From the NCBI GenBank assembly GCA_035263025.1, contig DATFRR010000044.1:1-41863 (forward strand): a stretch of 41,863 bases of DNA. Direction: 5' to 3'. Positions 18,759 to 26,976 of the stretch are shown here, one piece after another. The DNA comes from DASQPR01 sp035263025. Its GTDB lineage: Bacteria > Actinomycetota > Actinomycetes > Mycobacteriales > Micromonosporaceae. The position numbers and the translations under genes are program-made. Below the pieces are notes generated by a model. The model saw only the letters and a program-made list of their open reading frames with translations. It was not told the DNA's origin and made no database searches. Numbering within the stretch: the stretch's first letter is position 1; each line of letters begins with the position of its first letter.

Positions 18759-20420
18759 TCAGCCCGCGCGCCGGAGCGTCTCCGCGAGTCCGCCGAGACC
18801 GATCGGGCCGAGCGCGAGCGCCGCGGTGTGCCAGGCCTTGATGTCGAACGCCGCGCCCTGCCGCGCCTTCGCCTCGTCGCGCGCCGCGAGCCACGCCCGC
18901 TCCCCCAACTTGTACGCGGTGGCCTGGGCCGGCCATCCGGCGTACCGGACCATCTCGGGGTGCACGCGATGCGGTGCCAGTCGGCCGCGTTCGGCGAGCA
19001 CACGCTCACCGACGTCGAACGTCCATCGCGGTCCGTACGTGTCCGCCTCCCGAGCCGGCATCGGCAGGTCGAGATGCAGCCCGATGTCGACGATCACGCG
19101 GGTGGCCCGCAGTGCGGAGCCATGCAACATGCCCAGGCGCGTGCCGGGTTCGGCGAACCATCCGAGTTCGTCGGCGAGCCGCTCGGCATATAGCGCCCAC
19201 CCTTCGCCGTGCCCGCTCACGCCGGAGATGCGGCTGTAGCGCGACAGCCGGTCGCCGGCCACGCGCGCCGCTCCTAGCTGCAGGTGATGACCTGGTACGC
19301 CTTCGTGGAAGACAGTGGTGAGCTCCTTCCACACGCCGAAGCGTTGCCGGCCTGCCACCGGCCACCAGGTGCGACCGGGTCGGGAGAGATCCTCGCTCGG
19401 CGGCGTGTAGTACGCCGCGCCGGAACTCGAACCGGTAGCGAGCACCGCGTTGACCGTACGCAGTGCCGGGTGCAGGTCGAAGTGGACGCCGTCGAGCCGG
19501 GAAATCGCCGCGTCGTGCTGCTCCTGCAGCCACTGCTGGTATGCCTCCGGCGTCGGCACGCTGGACGTCTCGTCGAGCAGCGCTACGATCTCGGCGTGCC
19601 CGGCGCCCGGCTTGATGGCGTCCTGCTCCGCGGCGATCTCCGCCTCGAGACGGTACAGCTCGTCCCAGCCCCACTCGTACGCGTCGACCGGGTCGACGGT
19701 GTCACCGAGCGCCGACCGGCTCGCCACGACATATCGGTCCGAACCGACTCCGTCCCGCTCCGGCGCGGTCGGTGCGTACACATCGGTCAGGTACCCGGCA
19801 AACTCGAGGTACGCCCGGTGCGCCGCCTCGGCGCCGGCGCCCAACGCAGCGGCGAGCGGACCGTCGCCGTACCCGGCAATGATCGTGTCGAAGGTCGGAC
19901 TGGCGCCGTCCGCACCGGCGTACCGGCGGGCCTGCGCGGCTGCCTCTACCGCCTGCCGGCGTGCCGCGTGGAGACCGCGCGATCGGCCCAGATCGAGCGT
20001 GGTACGCCAGCCGCCCAGCATCTCCGGCATCGCGGCGAGCCGAGCAGCGACCGCGGCCCACTGATCGGCGTCGGCGCGAGGCATCAGGTCGACACTGTCG
20101 CGCAGCGTGCTCAGCATGCCGAAGGGCGCGCGCAGGCTTCGTAGCGGCTCGCCGATTTCGTGCGAATCGCGCTCGACCGCAAGGCGTTCGCGCAGGTGGA
20201 CCGCGGCAAGGCGGTCGTCGTCGCTGGTCGGCGTGAGCGCGTCGAGGCGGCGCAGCGTGGTGTCCACGAGATCGGCGCGAGCCGCCACACCATCCGGGCC
20301 GAAGTCGGTCGCCACGCGCGTGACCGGGCCGGCGATGCCACGCATGGTGGCGAAGATCGGGTCAAGCTCCGCGGAGCGGGTGACGAATTCGTCGCACAGA
20401 TCGAAGATGGGGGTAGTCAC
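18759..20420 (-). CDS. DUF885 family metallopeptidase-like protein
   Basis: 553 residues from GTG 20420. The defining motif HEGVPGHHLQ (HExxxHH type, near residue 370) and the downstream HGEGWALYAE with a conserved Glu are the likely metal site of the DUF885 family, which is related to thermolysin-like gluzincins. The N-terminal two thirds is helical, also typical. No signal peptide is visible, so it is cytoplasmic. A peptidase or carboxypeptidase role is suspected for the family but its substrate is not known. It lies 53 bp downstream of the methyltransferase gene on the same strand and may be the last gene of that operon. Confidence 0.85.
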   Translation of the reverse strand: MTTPIFDLCDEFVTRSAELDPIFATMRGIAGPVTRVATDFGPDGVAARADLVDTTLRRLDALTPTSDDDRLAAVHLRERLAVERDSHEIGEPLRSLRAPFGMLSTLRDSVDLMPRADADQWAAVAARLAAMPEMLGGWRTTLDLGRSRGLHAARRQAVEAAAQARRYAGADGASPTFDTIIAGYGDGPLAAALGAGAEAAHRAYLEFAGYLTDVYAPTAPERDGVGSDRYVVASRSALGDTVDPVDAYEWGWDELYRLEAEIAAEQDAIKPGAGHAEIVALLDETSSVPTPEAYQQWLQEQHDAAISRLDGVHFDLHPALRTVNAVLATGSSSGAAYYTPPSEDLSRPGRTWWPVAGRQRFGVWKELTTVFHEGVPGHHLQLGAARVAGDRLSRYSRISGVSGHGEGWALYAERLADELGWFAEPGTRLGMLHGSALRATRVIVDIGLHLDLPMPAREADTYGPRWTFDVGERVLAERGRLAPHRVHPEMVRYAGWPAQATAYKLGERAWLAARDEAKARQGAAFDIKAWHTAALALGPIGLGGLAETLRRAG

Positions 20421-20473
20421 CCGGCAACCCTAGTCGGTCCGGATGCCGGCCGCGTCCGGCCTCTGCGTGGCGA

Positions 20474-21538
20474 TCAGCGTCGCGTCAGCACGATCGTCGC
20501 CTCGTGGCGGTTGTGATGCAGCTGCCGGCCGAACACGACGTCGTACCGCCGACGGAGCAGCCGCAGGCATGCCGACACGGTGTCGAGCACCCGGGTCGTG
20601 CCAAGCTTGAGCGTTATCACCGCGGTCGCCCCGCGGCGCAGCCGATCGGCGGCGTCGACCATCATCTGTGCGCTCATCGCCGGTTCCATGCGCATGTCGT
20701 TGACGACCAGGTCGAACGTCATGCGCGTGCCGCGAAGGAATTCGCCGGCCGTGGTCACAACATGGTGCACGCGCCGGTCGCGGCCGAGCCGCGGGTCGAG
20801 CGCGCCGGGGTCGACCGCCCACACTTCGAGGCCGTGCTCGCGGATGAGCCGGCTCCAGCCGCCGGGCGCGGCGCCGAGATCCAACGCGCGGCCGTGCGTG
20901 GGCAACGTGTGCGGCTGCAACATGATTAGCTCTTCGAGCTTGAACTCGGCGCGCGAAATCTGTGCCGGCCCGCGCGCGAGCCGAACGCGTCCGCCCGGCC
21001 AGTCGACGAGGCTGTCCGCCGACCGGTTCAGTGCGAGGAACACCGCGTCCGGTGTGACGCAGCAGGACAGCACGTGTGCCGTGCCGGCGCGCACCACGGA
21101 CATGCCGCGTTCACGCAGCGCGTGGGCAATCGCCGCGGCCGCGTCGGCGGGGCCGCAGCCGGCGGGCGGGTCACCGCACGCCCAGGCCTGGACCGCGAGC
21201 CTCTCTACGGAACCCGGCACGGCGATCCCGTCGGCATCGGCCACCGGGCCGGGCCGCACCACGGCGACCGCGGCGGCCGCAATGTCGGCGAGATCGTCCG
21301 GCTCGCAGCGCGCGACGCAGTTCGTGACGTGGCGGGTGAAGATCAGCGGTCGCTCGGTGACCGCCCGGGCCACGTCCGCGGCCGTCAGGTCAGGCCCGAC
21401 GACGGACACGAGGTCGGCCGCGAGGCGCTCGACGGACACGCCGCGGCCAAGCGCGTCGCGAAGTTCGGCCACCGCCGCGGAAAGGTAGTCGTCGGAGACC
21501 GACGCGAGCACCGCGCGGTAGGGCTGCCATTCGCTCAT
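20474..21538 (-). CDS. FtsJ/RlmM-like SAM-dependent methyltransferase
   Basis: 354 residues from ATG 21538, which overlaps the preceding monooxygenase stop by ATGA. The C-terminal 180 residues form the Rossmann methyltransferase of the RrmJ/RlmM group: SAM motif ALDLGAAPGGWS, VWAVDPGALDP, the acidic motif VVNDMRMEP and VITLKLG, with Asp and Lys in the places of the K-D-K-E tetrad of 2'-O-methyltransferases. The N-terminal 150 residues have the shape of the THUMP-containing RlmM region (a TVRP/FTRH-like segment 'PLIFTRHVTNCVAR'). Likely target is RNA, probably rRNA ribose, but the 23S site used by E. coli RlmM cannot be assumed. Coupling to a catabolic monooxygenase is unusual. Confidence 0.8.
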   Translation of the reverse strand: MSEWQPYRAVLASVSDDYLSAAVAELRDALGRGVSVERLAADLVSVVGPDLTAADVARAVTERPLIFTRHVTNCVARCEPDDLADIAAAAVAVVRPGPVADADGIAVPGSVERLAVQAWACGDPPAGCGPADAAAAIAHALRERGMSVVRAGTAHVLSCCVTPDAVFLALNRSADSLVDWPGGRVRLARGPAQISRAEFKLEELIMLQPHTLPTHGRALDLGAAPGGWSRLIREHGLEVWAVDPGALDPRLGRDRRVHHVVTTAGEFLRGTRMTFDLVVNDMRMEPAMSAQMMVDAADRLRRGATAVITLKLGTTRVLDTVSACLRLLRRRYDVVFGRQLHHNRHEATIVLTRR

Positions 21539-23079
21539 CGTCGTCCGTGACCGCATGCGCGTCGGATGGCGCATAACACGTCGGTCGGCGTCGGCGACCA
21601 CAACACGGCGGCGAAGTGGCCGTCCGGGCGTACCACCGCGCACCAGCCCGGCGACGCGTCGAGTGCGGCGGCGATCGTCGGCGCGTCGCCCATTCGTTCG
21701 ATCGCGTAGACATCCACCGGTACGTCGGGCGGCAGCGCAACGTCCACACCGTACGAGAGCACGGTGAAATTCAGGCCGAACAACTCGCGCAGCCGACCGC
21801 TGTGCAGCCGTACGTCGGGGCACAGCACGCCGGCCACCAGCGGCCGCTTGGCGCCGGGTGATGTCGGGAACGCGGCCGGTGGTGCGCCGGTGGTCAGTGG
21901 CGAGTCCACGTACCAGTACGGTTCGGCGAGCTTGCCGGAGTTCACCAGCGCCCGCGCGTCGACTTCATTGACGGCACGGTCGAGCACCTCGCGACGGTAC
22001 GCCCGTTCCTCGTCGGTGTGAGGCACCAGGAAGCGCATCGTGTCGCCGGTGACCCGCAGGTTCTCCGCGGCCGCCGCCATGCGTTCGTGCTCGTAGCTCG
22101 CCAGCAACTCGGGCCCGGCCCAGCCGCGACGCTGGAACGCGATCTTCCACGCCGCGTTCTCGGCGTCCGCGATGCCGGAGTTGAGGCCACGCGCACCGAA
22201 CGGCGCCATGAGGTGTGCCGCGTCGCCGGCCAGCAGTACCCGCCCGACCCGCAACCGAGACGCCATGCGCTGATGGAACCGGTAAAGCGTGACCCACGCG
22301 ACTTCGTACGGCTCGTCCCCGGTGATGCGACGGATCCGCTCGTCGAGCGCGCCACGCGTCTGCTGTTCGGCAAGGTCGAAGCCGCCCGGCACCTGCCAGT
22401 CGATGCGCCATGTCCGGCCCGGCTGCGGATGCACCAGCACCTGTCGTCCCGGGTTCCACGCCGGATCGAAATGAAAGTGGCGCTCGGCCGCGAACGGCAG
22501 ATCGGCTCGGATGTCGGCGATGAGGAACAAGTCGTCGTACGTGTGGCCGTCGAAGTCGAGGTTCAGCACGCCCCGGACCGCGCTACGAGGGCCGTCGGCG
22601 GCGACAAGATGGCTGCCGTCCAGCTCGACGTCGCCGTCGGCGGTGCTCGCGCGTACGGTGACCGACTCGTCGTCCTGCCACAGCGCGTGCACTCGGTGGC
22701 CGTAGCGGAGGTCGACCAGTGGCGTGGCACGCACCACGCGCTCCAGTTCGCGTTCGACACTCGACTGCGGAACGTTGATGAACGCCGGATAGGCGCTGCC
22801 GCCCTGATCCGGCAGCCGTACGGTGAACAGCTCGCGGTTGCGGTAGAACGTCCGCGCGGTCTGCCACCGCACGCCCTCGGCCATCAGCGCGTCGGCGACG
22901 CCAACCCGGTGATAGATGTCGAGCACGTCACGCTGGACGCAGATCGACTTCGAGCCGACGATGTCGCGCTCCGGTGCCGCCTCGAGCACCACGGTCGGCA
23001 CGCCGTGACGGGCCAACAACAACGCAGCCGTCAGGCCAACCGGGCCGCCGCCGGCGATGAGCACCGGGCGGTCGGTCAC
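21535..23079 (-). CDS. FAD-dependent aromatic monooxygenase (PheA/TfdB/MhpA family)
   Basis: 514 residues from GTG 23079, which overlaps the MBL gene stop by GTGA. It has the N-terminal Rossmann FAD motif LIAGGGPVGLTAALLLARHG, the DG motif LVAADGPRSAVRG and the GD motif VGRVLLAGDAAHLMAPFGARGLNSGIAD (in pieces around residues 285-310), with C-terminal thioredoxin-like TfdB/PHOX domain ending in VRPDGHFAAVLW. This is the class A flavoprotein hydroxylase set that uses NAD(P)H and oxygen on phenols or related rings. The upstream MBL-fold hydrolase is a frequent neighbour in aromatic degradation. The substrate is not evident. Confidence 0.9.
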   Translation of the reverse strand: MTDRPVLIAGGGPVGLTAALLLARHGVPTVVLEAAPERDIVGSKSICVQRDVLDIYHRVGVADALMAEGVRWQTARTFYRNRELFTVRLPDQGGSAYPAFINVPQSSVERELERVVRATPLVDLRYGHRVHALWQDDESVTVRASTADGDVELDGSHLVAADGPRSAVRGVLNLDFDGHTYDDLFLIADIRADLPFAAERHFHFDPAWNPGRQVLVHPQPGRTWRIDWQVPGGFDLAEQQTRGALDERIRRITGDEPYEVAWVTLYRFHQRMASRLRVGRVLLAGDAAHLMAPFGARGLNSGIADAENAAWKIAFQRRGWAGPELLASYEHERMAAAAENLRVTGDTMRFLVPHTDEERAYRREVLDRAVNEVDARALVNSGKLAEPYWYVDSPLTTGAPPAAFPTSPGAKRPLVAGVLCPDVRLHSGRLRELFGLNFTVLSYGVDVALPPDVPVDVYAIERMGDAPTIAAALDASPGWCAVVRPDGHFAAVLWSPTPTDVLCAIRRACGHGRR

Positions 23080-24035
23080 GATTGCAGGGCCTCCCACACC
23101 TCGCGGTCCCGCTCCGCCGTCCAGATCTGCGGCCAGTCGATGCCGTCCAGCTCGTCCCATAGGCGCGCGACATTGAACGGCATGCAGTGCTCGAAGATCG
23201 GCCAGCGCCCGTAGCGTGGTTCGAGCGCGCCATGCGCGGCGGCGAAGGCCTCGCGGACGGTTCCGCCGCGCCGGTGCACATCGCCCACCTCGCGCCGCAT
23301 CGTCAGCAGAAACTCGCGCGTCTGCGCGATCGCCGCGTCCACCGCCGCCCGGCCGCTCGCGACGGCGCCGCGACCGCCGACGAGTGCCTCCGCACCGAAA
23401 GCGGCAACCTTGTCGAGCGTGCCGGCCGACCAGTCGGCGTGAAACGCGTCGCCGGTGTAGAGCGCCGCCTGCGCCTCGACCAGATCGCCCGCGAACAGCA
23501 CGCGTTGCTTGGCCACCCAACCGACGATGTCGCCGGCAGTATGTCCGCGACCGCAATACGCCAGCACGAGGTCACCGCGGTCACCGCCGAGATCGATCGT
23601 CAGGCGATCGGAGAACGTCACGGTTGGCCACGTGAGGCCCGGAATGGTCTCCGCGCCGGTAAACAACCGTGGCATCCGACCCGCCTCGGATGCCCAATCC
23701 TCGCGACCGCGTTCGGCGATCAGGTGCCGTGTCTCGTCGTGCGCGACGATGATCTCCGCGTCGAACGCGGCCGCGCCGAGCGTACGGACCGCGTGGTAGT
23801 GCGACAGCACCAGATAACGCACCGGCTTGTCCACGTGCTGACGCAGATGTGCCAGCCACCGGCCGGCCATGTAGGGCGTCGCCCGCGCCTCGAAGCACAC
23901 GACGAAGTCTTCGCCCTCGACCGCACCGACGTTCGGATCGCCCTCGGCGGTCAGCGCATAGATGCCGTCGCCCAACACCTCGAACGTCTCGGTCTTCTCG
24001 GCGAGGTCGGCGGAGGAAGCGAACGGTCGCGACAT
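23076..24035 (-). CDS. MBL-fold hydrolase with variant metal motif
   Basis: 319 residues. The metallo-beta-lactamase fold shows in VLSHYHAVRTLGA at the place of the HxHxDH motif, then the third His in CGRGHTAGDIVGW and the bridging Asp in VLFAGDLVE. In the first motif Asp and the last His are replaced by Val and Arg (H-Y-H-A-V-R), which would remove metal site 2. From memory a group of MBL proteins near aromatic monooxygenases shares this motif, so this is probably a subfamily trait. It is first in the operon with the monooxygenase, consistent with hydrolysis of a ring-derived ester, lactone or thioester. Confidence 0.85.
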   Translation of the reverse strand: MSRPFASSADLAEKTETFEVLGDGIYALTAEGDPNVGAVEGEDFVVCFEARATPYMAGRWLAHLRQHVDKPVRYLVLSHYHAVRTLGAAAFDAEIIVAHDETRHLIAERGREDWASEAGRMPRLFTGAETIPGLTWPTVTFSDRLTIDLGGDRGDLVLAYCGRGHTAGDIVGWVAKQRVLFAGDLVEAQAALYTGDAFHADWSAGTLDKVAAFGAEALVGGRGAVASGRAAVDAAIAQTREFLLTMRREVGDVHRRGGTVREAFAAAHGALEPRYGRWPIFEHCMPFNVARLWDELDGIDWPQIWTAERDREVWEALQS

Positions 24036-24117
24036 ACCGCAAGCATGCGCTCTGCCGGGCGGCCATGCGACCCGTTGAGCCGGTGCCGGGCCGATCGCGA
24101 TGTGTCAGGGTGAGCGG

Positions 24118-24921
24118 GTGCCGGACGACGACTTCATCGACCGCTGCGTGGCGCGGATCCGCGACGAGGTCCCCGACGCGATCGCCATCCTGCTGGGCGG
24201 CAGCCACCTGCGCGGCGACGCGGGACCGGACAGCGACGTCGATTTCGACGTACTAGTGGTCGAACCGCGTGACGAGTGGCCGTCGCTCTTCGAGGTGGTG
24301 GACGGCCGGCTGGTGCGCATCTCGGTGTGGATCCGCTCGGTCGACGAGTGGCTAGCTGGTGCGGACGAACCACAGGACTGGGCGTTTTTCCTGCCGAGTA
24401 CGGACCGCATGCGACTGTGCTGGGCCGCCGACGATACGTGGCGGCAGGAGCTGGACCGCACAAGCATTGGCCATCCGGCCGGGCCGCCCGAGATCGACCA
24501 CTTCGAAGGCGAGGTCGGCAAGGTCGTCAATGCCGTCCGCCGGTCGGATGACCTCGCGTTGCGATTGGCCGCGCAGGACCTCGCCCGGTCGATCATCTCG
24601 TTGCTGCAGCCGTTCAATCCGCGGCCGCCCGTGGAGAGCCGGATCGCGGCGCTGCGGACGCTGCTCGACTTCGATGTCGTACCGGCCGGATACCGCGACG
24701 ACATCCTCGCCTGTCTCGCGCTGGACGGACGGGCAACCACATCCTCGGACCTGTACGCCGCCGCGACCCGCCTGACAGTCGGAGTGCTCGATATCATGGC
24801 GGCGCACCCGGACGTCTTGGCGCCACTGGTTCCGGCCGATGCCGCGGCACATCTCGCCGACGGCAGTCTGCGCCGGTACATCGAACAGGTTCTCGGCCGC
24901 AACGGGAGCGGCGTCGGGTAG
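24118..24921 (+). CDS. Nucleotidyltransferase-domain protein
   Basis: 267 residues from GTG 24118 (an ATG at 24100 in frame adds six residues). The pol-beta-type nucleotidyltransferase signature is clear at the N-terminus: LLGGSHLRGDAGPDSDVDFDV, that is a GS motif followed by two metal-binding Asp (DVD). The rest is helical with no recognised partner domain. Members of this superfamily modify antibiotics, proteins or RNA, or serve as toxins in MNT/HEPN pairs. No HEPN gene is adjacent, so a MNT antitoxin seems less likely. It is convergent with the membrane protein gene at 25044. Confidence 0.75.
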   Translation: MPDDDFIDRCVARIRDEVPDAIAILLGGSHLRGDAGPDSDVDFDVLVVEPRDEWPSLFEVVDGRLVRISVWIRSVDEWLAGADEPQDWAFFLPSTDRMRLCWAADDTWRQELDRTSIGHPAGPPEIDHFEGEVGKVVNAVRRSDDLALRLAAQDLARSIISLLQPFNPRPPVESRIAALRTLLDFDVVPAGYRDDILACLALDGRATTSSDLYAAATRLTVGVLDIMAAHPDVLAPLVPADAAAHLADGSLRRYIEQVLGRNGSGVG

Positions 24922-24968
24922 GGCGAGTCCTCCGTCGCGCCGCGGTTCTGGACGACAACACGAAAGGA

Positions 24969-24986
24969 CCGGCGGTCGCCCGCCGG
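24969..24986. terminator. Convergent-gene terminator hairpin
   Basis: A perfect seven-base-pair GC stem (CCGGCGG and CCGCCGG, loop TCGC) in the 122-bp gap between the convergent nucleotidyltransferase and membrane protein genes. It is followed on the plus strand by a T-richer stretch (GTTCGGTGTTTGGTGT). Confidence 0.55.
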
Positions 24987-25043
24987 CCCGTTCGGTGTTT
25001 GGTGTGTCCGCCATTGGCGACGAACGATCGTGCTTCGTCTCGG

Positions 25044-25631
25044 TCAGTGCGTCGCCGCCTGCGGCTCGCGTACGCGGCCGGTCAGCAGCTCCGCCTCGGC
25101 GGGTACCCGTCGGACGTGCGCGATGCCGAGCACGGACAGCACTAGCATCATGGCGGCGAGTGCGAAGCTCGCGATCGCAGCGTAGAGCGCGATCTGCCCG
25201 ATCTGCCAGAACGCGTACGCGTTGAGCAGCATGCCGCGCAGCGTCTCACCCTTGAACAGCGTGTTGACCTGTGCCTGCAACGCGGCGTTGTTGGGATCTG
25301 CCTGCGCCGCCGCGCTCACCTGCGCGTACGTCTTGCCACCGGCCACCTCGGACAAGTGCACCGCGATGAAGTGGTCTGCGTACGCCTTCGCCTGCGCGCC
25401 GGTGACGAGTTGCTGACCGGCGTACTGGTTGAGGTAGGGCCCGATCGCGGCCGGCTTGAGCGCCTCGCTGCCCTTGGCCGGGAAGTAGATCTGCTGGGCG
25501 GCCAATTGGTTGTGGACGTTGGTGTTCGCGAAGCTGTAGCCCCACATCAGCAGCCCGCCGGCGACCAGCAGCACCAGCGTCAGCATCACGCCGACGGACG
25601 AGACGAGCATGTCGAATGCCTTGCGACGCAT
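25044..25631 (-). CDS. Uncharacterised two-helix membrane protein, putative DosR-regulon member
   Basis: 195 residues from ATG 25631 with GGGAGG nine bases upstream. It has one membrane helix near residues 10-32 (VGVMLTLVLLVAGGLLMWGY), an extracytoplasmic helical region of about 100 residues rich in Ala and Gln (YFPAKGSEALKPAAIGPYL onwards), and a second helix or hairpin near 140-172. I do not recognise the family. About 95-130 bp upstream, inside the 3' end of the neighbouring nitroreductase gene, are two DosR-type boxes in tandem, so it is likely induced together with the dormancy locus. A promoter inside the upstream gene, rather than read-through, is my inference. Confidence 0.75.
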   Translation of the reverse strand: MRRKAFDMLVSSVGVMLTLVLLVAGGLLMWGYSFANTNVHNQLAAQQIYFPAKGSEALKPAAIGPYLNQYAGQQLVTGAQAKAYADHFIAVHLSEVAGGKTYAQVSAAAQADPNNAALQAQVNTLFKGETLRGMLLNAYAFWQIGQIALYAAIASFALAAMMLVLSVLGIAHVRRVPAEAELLTGRVREPQAATH

Positions 25632-25716
25632 GGCGAAACGCCTCCCTGATCGGCACTGTTTCGCCGCGGTGGCCGGGCCAGTGCTGCCCTCGACACCATG
25701 CTCGGCGCCCGCGCCG

Positions 25717-26817
25717 TCAGCGGTCAGGGCCCAAGGTCCCGAATGGTCCGGGACGAAGGTCCGCTGTTGCGGCTTCGGGTCGCGACGACCGGTTCGCCGC
25801 CGCGGCCGGCATGTTCTCAGTAACCTCGACGATTTCGCGGTGTGCCAATCGCGGTGTGGCCGGCGGCGCCGGCGCATGCTGATCGGCGATGCCCAGCCGC
25901 ACTGCGATGAGCGGATAGCCGACCCCGCGGAGGATCAGGCGAAGCGTGCGGCGCGCGGCGACCTCCTCGACCGCGGCCGACATCGGCAGCAATGCGATGT
26001 TGTGCTCGGTCGCCGCGAGCCAGGCCGCGGACAGCGCTTCGCCGCCGCACAGCCAGTCGAGCGGCTCGTCGCCGAGCGCATACAGCACCGCGTAGACCGC
26101 CGCCTGATCGTGCTCATCCGTCACGTCCAGCGCACCGGGATGACCGAAGTCGCGCGATGGCACCGTGGTGAGCGTCGGCCGCACCGGAATCACGCTGTCC
26201 GGTACGCCGACGCCGGGCGCCCGGCCGCTGCCCGACCACGCGTCCAACTCGGCGCGGGCGGCCGCGTCGTCGACCGCGTCGCGCTGCGCATTATCCGTCG
26301 CGGCAGCGAGGTCGAGCACGGCGTCGCGATCGAGCACGTGGAACCCGACGTGGTGGGCCGTCACGGCAGCACGTACCGCCGCGATTGCCTCGGCCGGGAC
26401 CGGCGCGACGGTGAGCGGCCGGCGGTCGGTGTGGCGTACCCGGATGGTCTGCATGTGCCGCATGACCTCGGCGGTGACTGGCACGCGGCCGTCGACCGCG
26501 ACGCTGGCCAGCCGACCGAGGTGTTCCGGATCGGCGCCGTAGGGCATCCGATCGACGCGGGCGGCATAACCGGTCGCGGCCAGCGCCACGCACGCGTGGT
26601 GCAGCGCGAGGCCGCAGCTGAGCACGAGCAATCGGCGCTGCGGATCGGCGACGGCGAGGTGCCGGCGTTCGTCGGCATACAAGTCGGCCACGCTGTCGTG
26701 GATGCGCCACCGCCACGGCTGGGTGTTGTGGATCGACGGCGCGCGGCCAGCTACCTCGGTCGCCGCCACGAGCGCGCGCGTCGCGTCGTCACGGTCGAGT
26801 GTGGTGTCGGTGTGCAT
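25717..26817 (-). CDS. Acg-family nitroreductase-like protein (first copy)
   Basis: 366 residues from ATG 26817 (GGGAGG upstream). It has the Acg fingerprint: APSIHNTQPWRWR near residue 28, VLSCGLALHHA, HTDRRPLTVAPVP, and a nitroreductase-like C-terminal half with NIALLPMSAAVEEV. Acg proteins (Rv2032 family) are nitroreductase-fold FMN-binding proteins lacking parts of the catalytic apparatus and are strongly DosR-induced in mycobacteria; sequestering FMN has been proposed. It is divergent from the DosR gene with 159 bp between starts, which hold at least two DosR boxes. The last 30 residues, after ENMPAAAANRS, are low-complexity and partly overlap boxes for the next gene. Confidence 0.88.
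   Translation of the reverse strand: MHTDTTLDRDDATRALVAATEVAGRAPSIHNTQPWRWRIHDSVADLYADERRHLAVADPQRRLLVLSCGLALHHACVALAATGYAARVDRMPYGADPEHLGRLASVAVDGRVPVTAEVMRHMQTIRVRHTDRRPLTVAPVPAEAIAAVRAAVTAHHVGFHVLDRDAVLDLAAATDNAQRDAVDDAAARAELDAWSGSGRAPGVGVPDSVIPVRPTLTTVPSRDFGHPGALDVTDEHDQAAVYAVLYALGDEPLDWLCGGEALSAAWLAATEHNIALLPMSAAVEEVAARRTLRLILRGVGYPLIAVRLGIADQHAPAPPATPRLAHREIVEVTENMPAAAANRSSRPEAATADLRPGPFGTLGPDR
25727..25763. promoter_or_regulatory. Tandem DosR-type boxes upstream of the membrane protein gene
   Basis: Two 14-bp sites fit the DosR core GGGAC-N4-GTCCC: GGGCCCAAGGTCCC (25727-25740, with GAA after it as in the mycobacterial consensus) and GGGACGAAGGTCCG (25750-25763). Centres are 23 bp apart, so they lie on about the same helix face. 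They overlap the end of the Acg coding sequence and sit about 100-130 bp before the membrane protein start. Confidence 0.6.
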
Positions 26818-26830
26818 GGCTGCCTCCCTG

Positions 26831-26843
26831 GGGTCCAGGACCC
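26831..26843. promoter_or_regulatory. Perfect GGGTCC-A-GGACCC palindrome near the Acg start
   Basis: A perfect 13-bp palindrome 14 bp upstream of the Acg start codon, directly before its RBS. Its half-site order differs from the core DosR box, so it may be a separate operator or a start-site hairpin. Confidence 0.35.
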
Positions 26844-26872
26844 ACCGTCTGTCGATCGAGGCGGCATCGTCA

Positions 26873-26886
26873 GGGCCAAAGGTCCT
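26873..26886. promoter_or_regulatory. DosR-type box A in the Acg/DosR intergenic region
   Basis: GGGCCAAAGGTCCT fits GGGNC-N4-GTCCN. The surrounding 18 bp (26871-26888) begin CAGG and end CTGG, extending the symmetry. It is 56 bp upstream of the Acg start. Confidence 0.6.
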
Positions 26887-26926
26887 GGCTGGCGCCGCCG
26901 ACCGGGCCACCTGCCGATCGGATCCA

Positions 26927-26940
26927 GGGCCGTTAGACCC
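26927..26940. promoter_or_regulatory. DosR-type box B in the Acg/DosR intergenic region
   Basis: GGGCCGTTAGACCC, extended to an 18-bp palindrome with arms CAGGG and CCCTG (26925-26942). It lies 37 bp before the DosR start codon, which would allow autoregulation from a site overlapping or flanking the promoter. Confidence 0.6.
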
Positions 26941-26976
26941 TGCGACACCGGGCCGGCGCGGAGTAGAAACGCAGAT

